From an uncultured Bacteroidota bacterium (lineage in GTDB: Bacteria; Bacteroidota; Bacteroidia; Flavobacteriales; Flavobacteriaceae), in contig CACKBA010000006.1 of assembly GCA_902598295.1 (NCBI GenBank), positions 1-58,061 of the forward strand: a DNA stretch of 58,061 nucleotides, in the 5' to 3' direction. How positions within the stretch are numbered: position 1 is the stretch's first letter; every line of letters starts with the position of its first letter. The translations under genes and the position numbers were made by a program. A model generated the notes under the pieces. That model was given only the letters and a program-made list of their open reading frames with translations, did not search any database and was not told the DNA's origin. Shown here piece by piece: positions 7,731 to 15,705 of this stretch.

Positions 7731-10610
7731 TTAATCAAAAGCTTCATGGACAAGTTTTTGTATTTCTGTCCTAATGTTATACTCTGAAAGAGAGTTGTTG
7801 TTCTCATCGGGAAAAGTTCTATTGGATAAAAAAACATAAATTATTTCTGTTTCTGGATCAACCCAAGCAACTGAACCTGTAAACCCATAGTGACCAAAAC
7901 TTCTATCTGAGACACAACCACAAGTGTTTTGGTCATCGGGGTCCAATTCAGGTTTATCAAATCCTATACCCCTTCTTACTTTTTTTTCCTCAAAATGACG
8001 GAAATTAAATAATTCAAAAAATTTTTCTTCAAAAAAATTTTCATTTGCATACGATCCCTTTTGTAGAAAAAGTTGCAATATTTTGGCTACATCTAGTGAA
8101 TTTCCAAATAAACCTGCATGTCCAGAAATACCATCCATCATTGCTGCTCCCATATCATGAACATGTCCTTTGACAAGATTAAACCTAAAATAATTGTCCA
8201 TAGCAGTTGGAACTATGAGCTTATTGTCTAAGAAATTGGTTGGTTTATAAGTTAGGGATGTTGACCCAATTTTATCATAAATGTAGTTTTTGATTTGGGT
8301 ATCCAAAGATGATTCATATTTTTTTTCTAAGTAAAATTTCAAAAGAAAATATGGTAAATCACTATAAACATAACTTAATGAATCGCTCAACTCTGAATTT
8401 ATTATCTCATTGAAAATTGTGTCATTATAATTTTTGATATACAAGTCATCTGAAACCTGGTTAGGAAATTTTATAGACTTTTTATTTGAATAATATTTAT
8501 TAATTCTAGTATTTGATACAGTATCAATAGTTTTTTTATAAAAGGGAATCCATGATTTCATTCCTGAGTAATGCGAAAACAACTGTTTCACAGTCAAGTT
8601 TTTTTTATTCTTTAATTCTTTCTCCGGGAACCAATCTGATAAATTTGTCATTAAATCAAAATCATTTGTCATAAATTCATTCAAAAGAAGTGGAACAGAA
8701 ACAAGAATTTTAGTGAGAGAAGCTAAATCATAAATATTGTCGTTATTAATTTTTTCTTTTTTTTCATAGGTCTTGTACCCATATGCTTTATGATATACTA
8801 CGTTTGAATTCTTTGCTATTAATAATTGTGCACCTGGTGTCATATTATTTTGAATTGCATGATTTATTAATGAATCAATTTTCTTTAATTTATTCATATT
8901 AACACCAAAATTAATAGGGTGATCAAATGATAATACATTTCTTTTCTTCATAACAATTGATGTACCTTCTTTATATCTTTTACCAACAGTAACAGGTAAA
9001 ATACCATCAATATCATTTGCACCAAAAATTGCTTCAGAGGCTTTTTTTTGAAATATGGTAGAATTTTGATAAGCAAGCATAACAGCATCAAAACCATTTA
9101 AGTTAATATCAAGTAGTGTGTACGGGTTTGAAAAAACTACCAAAATGACATCGTTGTATTTTTTTAAAGTATTAATTATTGAAATCTCATTATTTGATAA
9201 TTTATAGTTATCAAATGGCGATTTATCTGATTTATGTATGGAAACTATTATTTTATCAAAATTTTTATTTACGTCTCTAATTTTCTTTAAATACGAAATA
9301 TCAATTTTTTCTACAGTTCTATAATTATTTAGGTATTTATGAAAGGTCATTCCATTATCAACGCCCAAACTAACTAAACCAACTCTATTTTTTTTATCAA
9401 AAGAAATGGGAATGGAATTACTTTGATTCTTGATTAGAGTCATGGACTTTTCTGCTAACTTTTCTAGAAGTGCATAATCTTGGTCACTATTTAATTTGTA
9501 TTTAATGTTATCAACAGAGATGGGTTTATATTCATTTAAACCAACTTTATATTTAGTATTTAGAATTTTCTTTACAGCATTTTCTAACCTTTTTAATGGA
9601 ACTCTTCCATCGATAACGGCTTTTTTAATTTCACTTATACTCCTTTTTAAATCTGAAGGCATCAATAATATATCATTGCCTGCAATTAGTGCATCTACAT
9701 CAGGATAATTTCCTTTGGAGTAATCTACTATCGCTTTCATATCCAAAGCATCCGTAATCACTATCCCATCAAACCCTAAATCTTGCTTTAGTAAATTGGT
9801 AATGATTTTTCGAGAAAGTGTTGTGATCATTTTATCATCTAAGCTTTTCACCTTTAAATGAGCAGTCATAATACCATCTACACCACTTCTAATTATTTGT
9901 TTGAATGGATATAGTTCGATACTATCAATTCTGCTTAAATCATAATTTAACGTTGGTAGAGTTAGGTGTGAATCTTTTCTTGTATCACCATGACCTGGAA
10001 AATGTTTCCCAACAGACAAAACTCCACTACTATTTAAACCTGCTATGTATTTAATAGATTTGTTAGTAACGTTGTATTTGTTTTCACCAAAAGATCTAGC
10101 ACCAATTATTGGATTTTTTGGATTTGTATTTACATCACTCACAGGTGCAAAATTTAAATGAACTCCAATTTTTTTTAAATGGTCTCCAATTCTCTGTCCA
10201 ACCTTAAAAACCAATGAATCATCCCTTAACGCACCCAAGGTAATATTATATGGAAAAGAGAAACCATCATCAAGTCTCATTCCAAGACCCCACTCAGCAT
10301 CCATGGAAATTAGTAAAGGTATATTTGATTCTTTTTGAAATATATTCTGAGAAATGATTTGATCATTTATATTTCCTAATGAAAAGATTAACCCACCAAT
10401 GTGATATTCATTAATAATTCTTTTTATTTCATTAATTTCTTCTTGACCATACTTTGAAGCTGTCCAAACAGAATAAAGCTGTCCTACCTTCTGATCTAAA
10501 CTCATCGATGAATAAATACTATCAACCCAAACCTGCTGATCAATTTTTTGCGTGTATAGTGAACACAGAAAAAAGATTGAGAAGAAGCAATATTTAATTC
10601 TGTTTACCAT
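7731..10610 (-). CDS. GH3 beta-N-acetylhexosaminidase (NagZ-like) fused to a class C beta-lactamase-type serine hydrolase
   Basis: This is a 959-residue exported two-enzyme protein. A signal peptide (about 1-20) leads into a GH3 domain (about 35-370) with the NagZ loop KHFPGHGDTRKDSH (Asp213/His215 as the acid/base pair) and the probable nucleophile Asp287 in VITDALDM. A GH3 C-terminal-type alpha/beta region follows (about 390-560). The last ~380 residues are a beta-lactamase/PBP-like domain with Ser631-Leu-Thr-Lys634, a YSD motif and an HYGFTG motif. NagZ frees GlcNAc from muropeptides; the hydrolase domain may act on peptides, esters or D-amino-acid bonds. The start overlaps the upstream gene by 17 bases. 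The domains are clear, but the true substrate of the serine domain is not. Confidence 0.9.
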   Translation of the reverse strand: MVNRIKYCFFSIFFLCSLYTQKIDQQVWVDSIYSSMSLDQKVGQLYSVWTASKYGQEEINEIKRIINEYHIGGLIFSLGNINDQIISQNIFQKESNIPLLISMDAEWGLGMRLDDGFSFPYNITLGALRDDSLVFKVGQRIGDHLKKIGVHLNFAPVSDVNTNPKNPIIGARSFGENKYNVTNKSIKYIAGLNSSGVLSVGKHFPGHGDTRKDSHLTLPTLNYDLSRIDSIELYPFKQIIRSGVDGIMTAHLKVKSLDDKMITTLSRKIITNLLKQDLGFDGIVITDALDMKAIVDYSKGNYPDVDALIAGNDILLMPSDLKRSISEIKKAVIDGRVPLKRLENAVKKILNTKYKVGLNEYKPISVDNIKYKLNSDQDYALLEKLAEKSMTLIKNQSNSIPISFDKKNRVGLVSLGVDNGMTFHKYLNNYRTVEKIDISYLKKIRDVNKNFDKIIVSIHKSDKSPFDNYKLSNNEISIINTLKKYNDVILVVFSNPYTLLDINLNGFDAVMLAYQNSTIFQKKASEAIFGANDIDGILPVTVGKRYKEGTSIVMKKRNVLSFDHPINFGVNMNKLKKIDSLINHAIQNNMTPGAQLLIAKNSNVVYHKAYGYKTYEKKEKINNDNIYDLASLTKILVSVPLLLNEFMTNDFDLMTNLSDWFPEKELKNKKNLTVKQLFSHYSGMKSWIPFYKKTIDTVSNTRINKYYSNKKSIKFPNQVSDDLYIKNYNDTIFNEIINSELSDSLSYVYSDLPYFLLKFYLEKKYESSLDTQIKNYIYDKIGSTSLTYKPTNFLDNKLIVPTAMDNYFRFNLVKGHVHDMGAAMMDGISGHAGLFGNSLDVAKILQLFLQKGSYANENFFEEKFFELFNFRHFEEKKVRRGIGFDKPELDPDDQNTCGCVSDRSFGHYGFTGSVAWVDPETEIIYVFLSNRTFPDENNNSLSEYNIRTEIQKLVHEAFD

Positions 10611-11091
10611 AAAAATACTTTTTGCACCAACTTTTAGATGCTTTGATCTCCCAGTTTTCGTTCAATTCAGCCTTTATATTAACCATATTATTAAAGATAA
10701 TTGTATCCGATTTGATGGTGCCTTCTAAAATTAACTTCTTAAAGCCTGGAATATCTACAAGTTTAACCATGTTTCCATCTCTGTAAGAAATATTTAATCT
10801 ATTTAAAAAATCAATATCATACAATTGATTAATCTTTTTAATAAAATTTATAAGCTTATCAATAGAGCATCCAGATGGATTAGAAAAATTGCTTTCGACT
10901 GAAATTATTAAGAATAAGCCGTGGAGAATTTTATACGATGATTTTATTTCTAAATTATGAGATGTCCAATTGTTTAGAAAATTAATGATGTCTACTTCAA
11001 TTTTTGTAACCAAAAGTGAGTCAAGTATTTTATTGGATTGAAAGACCCATATTGGAGAATGAGAACTTATTTTATCAAATTCGATAACCAT
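10594..11091 (-). CDS. Conserved Bacteroidota protein with an SGCSID motif (often named 'ABC transporter ATPase')
   Basis: This 165-residue soluble protein has no signal peptide or membrane segment. It matches my memory of a widespread Bacteroidota family usually labelled 'ABC transporter ATPase', yet no Walker A, Walker B or ABC signature is visible, so that name is not supported. Recognisable points are an N-terminal IWVFQSNK segment, a WTSHNLEIKSSYKI stretch near 48 and the SGCSIDKLINFIKKI motif near 78, whose cysteine could be functional. It starts one base after the CCG-domain gene (a TAATG junction) and overlaps the next gene by 17 bases. That suggests coupling within an Fe-S/envelope operon. 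The function is unknown. Confidence 0.75.
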   Translation of the reverse strand: MVIEFDKISSHSPIWVFQSNKILDSLLVTKIEVDIINFLNNWTSHNLEIKSSYKILHGLFLIISVESNFSNPSGCSIDKLINFIKKINQLYDIDFLNRLNISYRDGNMVKLVDIPGFKKLILEGTIKSDTIIFNNMVNIKAELNENWEIKASKSWCKKYFYGKQN

Positions 11092-11867
11092 TAGTCAGTA
11101 ACTTTATCAACCAATTCTGAAATATCCTTTATTTCAATGTCATTCTCATTTTCATAAGACTTGATACCATCTGTCAACATTGTATTACAAAATGGACATG
11201 CAGCTGCAATGATTTTTGAATCAGTCTCAAGAGCCTCCTCAGTTCGCTTAATATTAATTTCTTTGTTACCTTTCTCAGAATCCTTGAACATTTGTGCCCC
11301 ACCTGCCCCACAGCACATCGCCTTTTCCTTACAACTTTTCATTTCTTTAAGCTCGGCTTTTAATGATGTTATGACTTTTCGTGGAGCAAGATATTCCCCA
11401 TTAGCTCTCCCCAAATAGCATGGGTCGTGGAATGTTATTTTTTTTCCATTGAATTTATCATTTTTAACTTTCAATTTTCCATCACTAATCAACTGATTGA
11501 TTAGTTGAGAATGATGAATAACATCATATGAACCACCCAGATCAGGATACTCATTTTTTATTGTGTTAAAACAATGTGGACAAGCCGTTACTATCTTCTT
11601 TATAGAATAAGAATTTAATACCTCAATATTAGATAATGCCTGCATTTGAAATAGAAATTCATTTCCTGCCCGTTTTGCAGGATCTCCGGAACAACTTTCC
11701 TCAGTCCCCAAAACAGCATAACTAATTCCGGCTTTATTAAATAAATTAATTAATGATTTAGTAATTTTTTTTGCTCTGTCATCAAATGAACCTGCACATC
11801 CAACCCAAAATAAAACATCGGGTGTTATACCTTGTTCCTTACATTCCTTATAAGTTTTTACATTCAT
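11091..11867 (-). CDS. CCG-domain (Fe-S)-binding protein, HdrB/LutA/GlpC-like
   Basis: This 258-residue protein carries two cysteine-rich CCG-type modules of the kind found in heterodisulfide reductase subunit B, LutA and GlpC, which hold unusual Fe-S clusters in electron transfer. Seen here are VGCAGSFDDRA near 22, ACPHCFN near 94, FHDPCYLGR near 147, MCCGAGGAQMF near 184 and AACPFCNTML near 218. It is cytosolic, with no signal peptide. A membrane 4Fe-4S protein is encoded two genes upstream in the same direction, and together they resemble a split HdrBC/GlpC-like membrane electron-transfer unit. The redox partner is not encoded here, so the reaction is unknown. Confidence 0.85.
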   Translation of the reverse strand: MNVKTYKECKEQGITPDVLFWVGCAGSFDDRAKKITKSLINLFNKAGISYAVLGTEESCSGDPAKRAGNEFLFQMQALSNIEVLNSYSIKKIVTACPHCFNTIKNEYPDLGGSYDVIHHSQLINQLISDGKLKVKNDKFNGKKITFHDPCYLGRANGEYLAPRKVITSLKAELKEMKSCKEKAMCCGAGGAQMFKDSEKGNKEINIKRTEEALETDSKIIAAACPFCNTMLTDGIKSYENENDIEIKDISELVDKVTD

Positions 11868-11870
11868 AGA

Positions 11871-12296
11871 TTAACTTTCGTCATCAAAAACTTGAATCTT
11901 TGAACTTTTTTCAATTAAATCAGTAAACTTACCATTGTAACGAGTTGCTTTAACTAAATGATTATCAATCCAATGGTAATTTCCTCCTCTTGGTTTACCC
12001 ATTACCATACCATGGTATTTAAATCCATTTTTATTAAGCCATTTTTCGGTTACTTCGCGATGTTCTTCAGTCCTGGATGTAAAAAAGTAAATTACATGTC
12101 CTTGATTGTACCATTTATTTAAAGTATCAAGGGCATCTGGATACAATTTAGCAGTCTCCATTCTTTCTGGTTCTTCATTAGGGATATCATCACAGATAGT
12201 ACCATCAATGTCTATTAAATAATTCTTAATGCCTTTTGGTAATACAGGACTTATTTTTTTACCGTCTTGGGTTTTATCTTCAAGAAAATTTTTCAT
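11871..12296 (-). CDS. Small HAD-superfamily phosphatase-like protein
   Basis: This 141-residue protein has the HAD motif I DIDGT (nucleophile Asp29, second Asp31 in LIDIDGTICDD), motif II in YFFTSRTEEH near 90 and a late WIDNH segment that could supply the metal-binding acid. It lacks a cap domain, as in short C0/C1 HAD phosphatases. Related Bacteroidota proteins are sometimes called 'phosphoheptose isomerase', but no SIS domain is present, so I would not use that name. It sits between the two Fe-S genes with gaps of 3 and 7 bases, an unusual place for a phosphatase. The substrate is unknown. Confidence 0.8.
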   Translation of the reverse strand: MKNFLEDKTQDGKKISPVLPKGIKNYLIDIDGTICDDIPNEEPERMETAKLYPDALDTLNKWYNQGHVIYFFTSRTEEHREVTEKWLNKNGFKYHGMVMGKPRGGNYHWIDNHLVKATRYNGKFTDLIEKSSKIQVFDDES

Positions 12297-12303
12297 AATT
12301 TTT

Positions 12304-13623
12304 TTAGTTTCTCCAGTTTAATCTATCAAGCTTATTAAATGGCCATGGTGCACCATTATTCTCTATATTATTCATCATAGCATTTATTTCAATAGATGCT
12401 CTTGATTCTTCCATTACCATATATCTTCTCATGTCTAAAATTATCGATAATGGATCAATTCCTATTGGGCAAGATTCAACGCATGCGTTGCATGTTGTAC
12501 ATGCCCAAATTTCTTCTTCTGTAATGTAATCATTTAAAAGGGTTCTACCATCACTTACAAATTTCTTATTGTTATCAATATTTTTACTAACATCTTCAAT
12601 TCTATCTCTCGTTTTCATCATTATTTTTCTAGGGGATAATAGTTTACCTGTTTGAGTTGCTGGACACTCACTTGAACACCTACCACATTCAGTACATGTA
12701 TATGCATTTAATAATTGAAACCAGTTTAAATCAAATATATCAGATGCACCAAACTTAATATCATTTTTTAATTCGGTTTCTGGAATTTTGTATGATGGAT
12801 CAATCATTAACTTTATCTCATTATAAACTGATTTTAAATTAGTTGACTTACCGGGATTATCTAGATTTGAAAAATACGTATTGGGAAATGCAAGTAAAAT
12901 ATGTAAATGTTTAGAATAATATAAATAATTCAAGAAAAAGAGAATACCCATTATGTGCATCCACCAAGAAAGTCTTTCTACAATAAATATTATTTCTAAT
13001 GAAAGTCCATTATATAGATGAACAAAAAATTGACTGATTGGAAAATAACCGAATGACTTATACATTTCAGAGTATGAGGCATTTTGAAGAATTAAATCAG
13101 TTGCATTCATATTGAGAAAAAGAATCATTAAAATTAATTCAATGTAAAGAATATAGTCCGCATCACTTTTGGGCCATCCTTTAAGGTCATTGGATATAAA
13201 TCTTCTAATTTTTATAATATTTCGTCTAATCCAAAAAATTACAACAGAAATAATTACCAATAATGCTAATATTTCAAAGAATGCAATAAGAAAGTTATAA
13301 AAACTACCAAGGTATGGAGCTAATATCCGGTGTTTTCCTGTAAAGCCATCTAAAATAATTTCTAATAACTCAATATTAATTAAAACAAAAGCAACATAAA
13401 CAACTAAGTGTAATAAACCAACAACTGGTTTGTCTAACATTTTTGACTGACCAAAGGCAAGCATTAACATTTTAAAAAATCTTTCTTTTTTATTATCAAA
13501 TCTGTCAATTGGTCTTGCGAGATTGATATTACGATATATTTTTTTACAATTCTTAAAGAAAAAAATTATGGAAGAGAAAAAAAATAGAGCAAATAAAAGG
13601 TTAGGCAAAAATTGCATAAACAA
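12304..13623 (-). CDS. Membrane-bound 4Fe-4S ferredoxin-type reductase subunit (HdrC/NarI-like)
   Basis: This 439-residue protein has about five or six hydrophobic helices in its first 245 residues (near 5-25, 62-85, 105-128, 155-178 and 218-240). A cytosolic domain follows with two complete cluster motifs, CTECGRCSSECP near 305 and CTTCNACVESCP near 370. This is the layout of membrane subunits that pass electrons between quinones and soluble CCG-type partners. The CCG protein encoded two genes downstream is the obvious partner. The start is an ATG (MFMQFLPN) at the head of the first helix. Its electron donor and acceptor are not identified. Confidence 0.85.
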   Translation of the reverse strand: MFMQFLPNLLFALFFFSSIIFFFKNCKKIYRNINLARPIDRFDNKKERFFKMLMLAFGQSKMLDKPVVGLLHLVVYVAFVLINIELLEIILDGFTGKHRILAPYLGSFYNFLIAFFEILALLVIISVVIFWIRRNIIKIRRFISNDLKGWPKSDADYILYIELILMILFLNMNATDLILQNASYSEMYKSFGYFPISQFFVHLYNGLSLEIIFIVERLSWWMHIMGILFFLNYLYYSKHLHILLAFPNTYFSNLDNPGKSTNLKSVYNEIKLMIDPSYKIPETELKNDIKFGASDIFDLNWFQLLNAYTCTECGRCSSECPATQTGKLLSPRKIMMKTRDRIEDVSKNIDNNKKFVSDGRTLLNDYITEEEIWACTTCNACVESCPIGIDPLSIILDMRRYMVMEESRASIEINAMMNNIENNGAPWPFNKLDRLNWRN

Positions 13624-13650
13624 ATATAATTAATTGTTTATTTTCTTTAT

Positions 13651-14580
13651 CTATTCTTTAGAGTAGGTTTTATTTTTTTTTCCAAATAAAGAAAAATGAA
13701 CATATCTTTTTGGATTCATTCTCAAATCCTCTAAGAGAAGATTAATATTTGAAGATATTTGATCCAAAGACTCTACAAATACTTCGTCATAAACAACTTT
13801 ATTAACCAAGCCATTTCCTGACTTTATTTCACTTGTAATGCTGTTGATATTGGATGATGATTTTGATAAATTTTCGATAACTAAGTCAAGCTCATCAAAA
13901 TTTTCTGAAAGGTTAGAAAAGTTTTTGAGGGACTGATCTGCATTTGCAATTATGGAGTTTAGACGATTTTCATTATTTCCCAAGACCTCTTCGAGGACAT
14001 CTACACTTTTTTTAGCACTTTGTATCGTTGCTGAAAAGTTTTCTATACTGGTAGTTAAGTTTTGCTTGGTTTCAATATCAAAAACAGAATTGACTGCAAT
14101 CAAAAGCGAATCAGCACTTACAACCATTGATTCTATTTTTTCTTGCAACGGAGATAATTTATCATTTACAAGCTCGGTAAGACCGGGCGCAATATCAGAT
14201 TGCAAAGTATCTCCACTTATGGCTAGGTTTTTTCCATTAACTGGGATTATTGCCAATGCTTTACCACCAATTAATCCAGTCTCATAAATTTGAGCAATAC
14301 TGTTTGATGAAAATTCAAAATCATTTTCAACTCTAAATTTCAGCAGTAACTTAGCATCGTCTCCAAAAAATGAAATGTCCTGAACGCTACCAACATTAAA
14401 TCCACTGATAGTAACGGGGGTACCTGTTGATACTCCCTCTACGTCTTCATAAATCGCAAAAAAAGATCTGTCAGAAACAAAAATATCATTTGATTTTAAG
14501 TAATTGATCATAACAATGAACAAAAAAATTCCTGACATAACCAATAAGGCGGTTTTGATTTCGTAAGATAATTTCATCAA
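13651..14580 (-). CDS. MCE/MlaD family lipid-transport protein
   Basis: This 309-residue protein has one N-terminal membrane anchor (about 8-26) and a single MCE domain (about 38-120), with the segment EDVEGVSTGTPVTISGFNVGSVQDI split across it. A long, largely helical C-terminal half (about 135-290) probably forms the coiled tube seen in MCE proteins. MlaD-like proteins form rings that carry phospholipids between inner and outer membranes. The usual ABC partners (MlaE, MlaF) are not in the window. The gene follows the amidase gene by 23 bases and may share its transcript, fitting an envelope-maintenance role. Confidence 0.87.
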   Translation of the reverse strand: MMKLSYEIKTALLVMSGIFLFIVMINYLKSNDIFVSDRSFFAIYEDVEGVSTGTPVTISGFNVGSVQDISFFGDDAKLLLKFRVENDFEFSSNSIAQIYETGLIGGKALAIIPVNGKNLAISGDTLQSDIAPGLTELVNDKLSPLQEKIESMVVSADSLLIAVNSVFDIETKQNLTTSIENFSATIQSAKKSVDVLEEVLGNNENRLNSIIANADQSLKNFSNLSENFDELDLVIENLSKSSSNINSITSEIKSGNGLVNKVVYDEVFVESLDQISSNINLLLEDLRMNPKRYVHFSLFGKKNKTYSKE

Positions 14581-14603
14581 CTACTCAAATTTATGAATTA
14601 ATG

Positions 14604-15656
14604 TCATATTTCACTTAGGTATTTGTCTAAATCATATGCTTTTCCATTTTTTTCCAAGACGATAAAAGACGACTTGTAGCCAGAACTTTTTGCTTTTCTC
14701 AGTAATTTTTTTGCTTCGTCATAACTGTTTGTTAATCCAAAAAAATATTTATGAATGCTTCCAACCTTCTTGACTGATAAATTTGTCAATCCATTAAAAT
14801 TATAGCTTTTGAGAGGTAAAAGTCTTTTTGATGCTGAAATTTGGATTTTGAATTCGTACTTGTCAATTTGAGTTATATTTTCAAAAGACTTGGGTGGATT
14901 ATCTAATGCCTCAAAATAATTAATTATAGCCTCCGAGATCGCGTCAGCCATTTCATTTTGTCCTTTATTTGAGTTTAGATAACTACCCTCCTTTTTATTT
15001 GTTAAAAAACCTGTTTCGACCAAGACACTCGGCATAAAAGTATTTCTAAGCACTAAAAAACCTGCTTGTTTTACCGTTCTATCTCTTCTTTTAAGCCTAT
15101 TAACAAATGATTTCTGTATAAAATTTGCTGCTACTATACTTTTATCTAAATAATCCTCTTGCATTAAAACTAAACTTATAACAGATTCTGGATTATTTGG
15201 ATCAAACCCTTCATATTTCTGTTGATAATTGTCCTCTAAAAAAATTACAGAATTTTCCTTCTGAGCAATCTTAAAATTTCTCTCATTGGCATGAAGTCCT
15301 AAAACAAAAGTTCCAGCACCATATGCATTTGAGGTATGAGCATCACAGTGAATTGAAATAAATAAATCAGCCTGAACATCATTAGCTATTTTTGCACGTC
15401 TGTATAAATCAACAAAAACATCAGTTTTTCGGGTGTATATAACACTTATATTTTTATATTTTTTTAATCTTTCCCCAATTTTAAGCCCAATACTTAAAGC
15501 AATTTTTTTTTCCAAATATCCATTTCCTGTGTTACCTGGGTCTTTTCCTCCGTGACCAGGATCAATTACAAGGGTAAAATTGGAATCAATTGATTGAGAA
15601 AAAAGACTAAAATTTATTGTAAATAAAAAAATCCAAAAGTATCTGTAGAAATTCAT
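14604..15656 (-). CDS. N-acetylmuramoyl-L-alanine amidase (AmiC-type) with C-terminal SPOR-like domain
   Basis: This is a 350-residue exported amidase that cuts the bond between MurNAc and L-Ala in peptidoglycan. After a signal peptide (1-20) comes an Amidase_3 domain with zinc ligands His35 (IDPGHGGKDPG), Glu49 and His103 (FISIHCDAH) and catalytic Glu214 (VLVETGFLTN). An insertion at about 135-170 is where AmiB/AmiC-type enzymes carry an autoinhibitory helix, so the enzyme may need activation. The last ~80 residues (EFKIQISAS onward) look like a SPOR domain, which binds denuded glycans at division sites. It is divergent from lptD across 49 bases. Confidence 0.9.
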   Translation of the reverse strand: MNFYRYFWIFLFTINFSLFSQSIDSNFTLVIDPGHGGKDPGNTGNGYLEKKIALSIGLKIGERLKKYKNISVIYTRKTDVFVDLYRRAKIANDVQADLFISIHCDAHTSNAYGAGTFVLGLHANERNFKIAQKENSVIFLEDNYQQKYEGFDPNNPESVISLVLMQEDYLDKSIVAANFIQKSFVNRLKRRDRTVKQAGFLVLRNTFMPSVLVETGFLTNKKEGSYLNSNKGQNEMADAISEAIINYFEALDNPPKSFENITQIDKYEFKIQISASKRLLPLKSYNFNGLTNLSVKKVGSIHKYFFGLTNSYDEAKKLLRKAKSSGYKSSFIVLEKNGKAYDLDKYLSEI

Positions 15657-15705
15657 TTTACTTCTCTAATAAAATTATCATTAATTTAGTTAAATCTTAC
15701 AAGGT

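Noticed and set aside
10594-11091. ABC transporter ATPase (customary name for this family)
   Set aside because: No Walker A, Walker B or LSGGQ signature is present in the 165 residues.
11871-12296. Phosphoheptose isomerase (customary name)
   Set aside because: The sequence is a HAD phosphatase with DIDGT; no SIS domain is seen.
13952-14287. 111-codon open frame antisense to the MCE gene
   Set aside because: It lies inside a clear gene with no family features.
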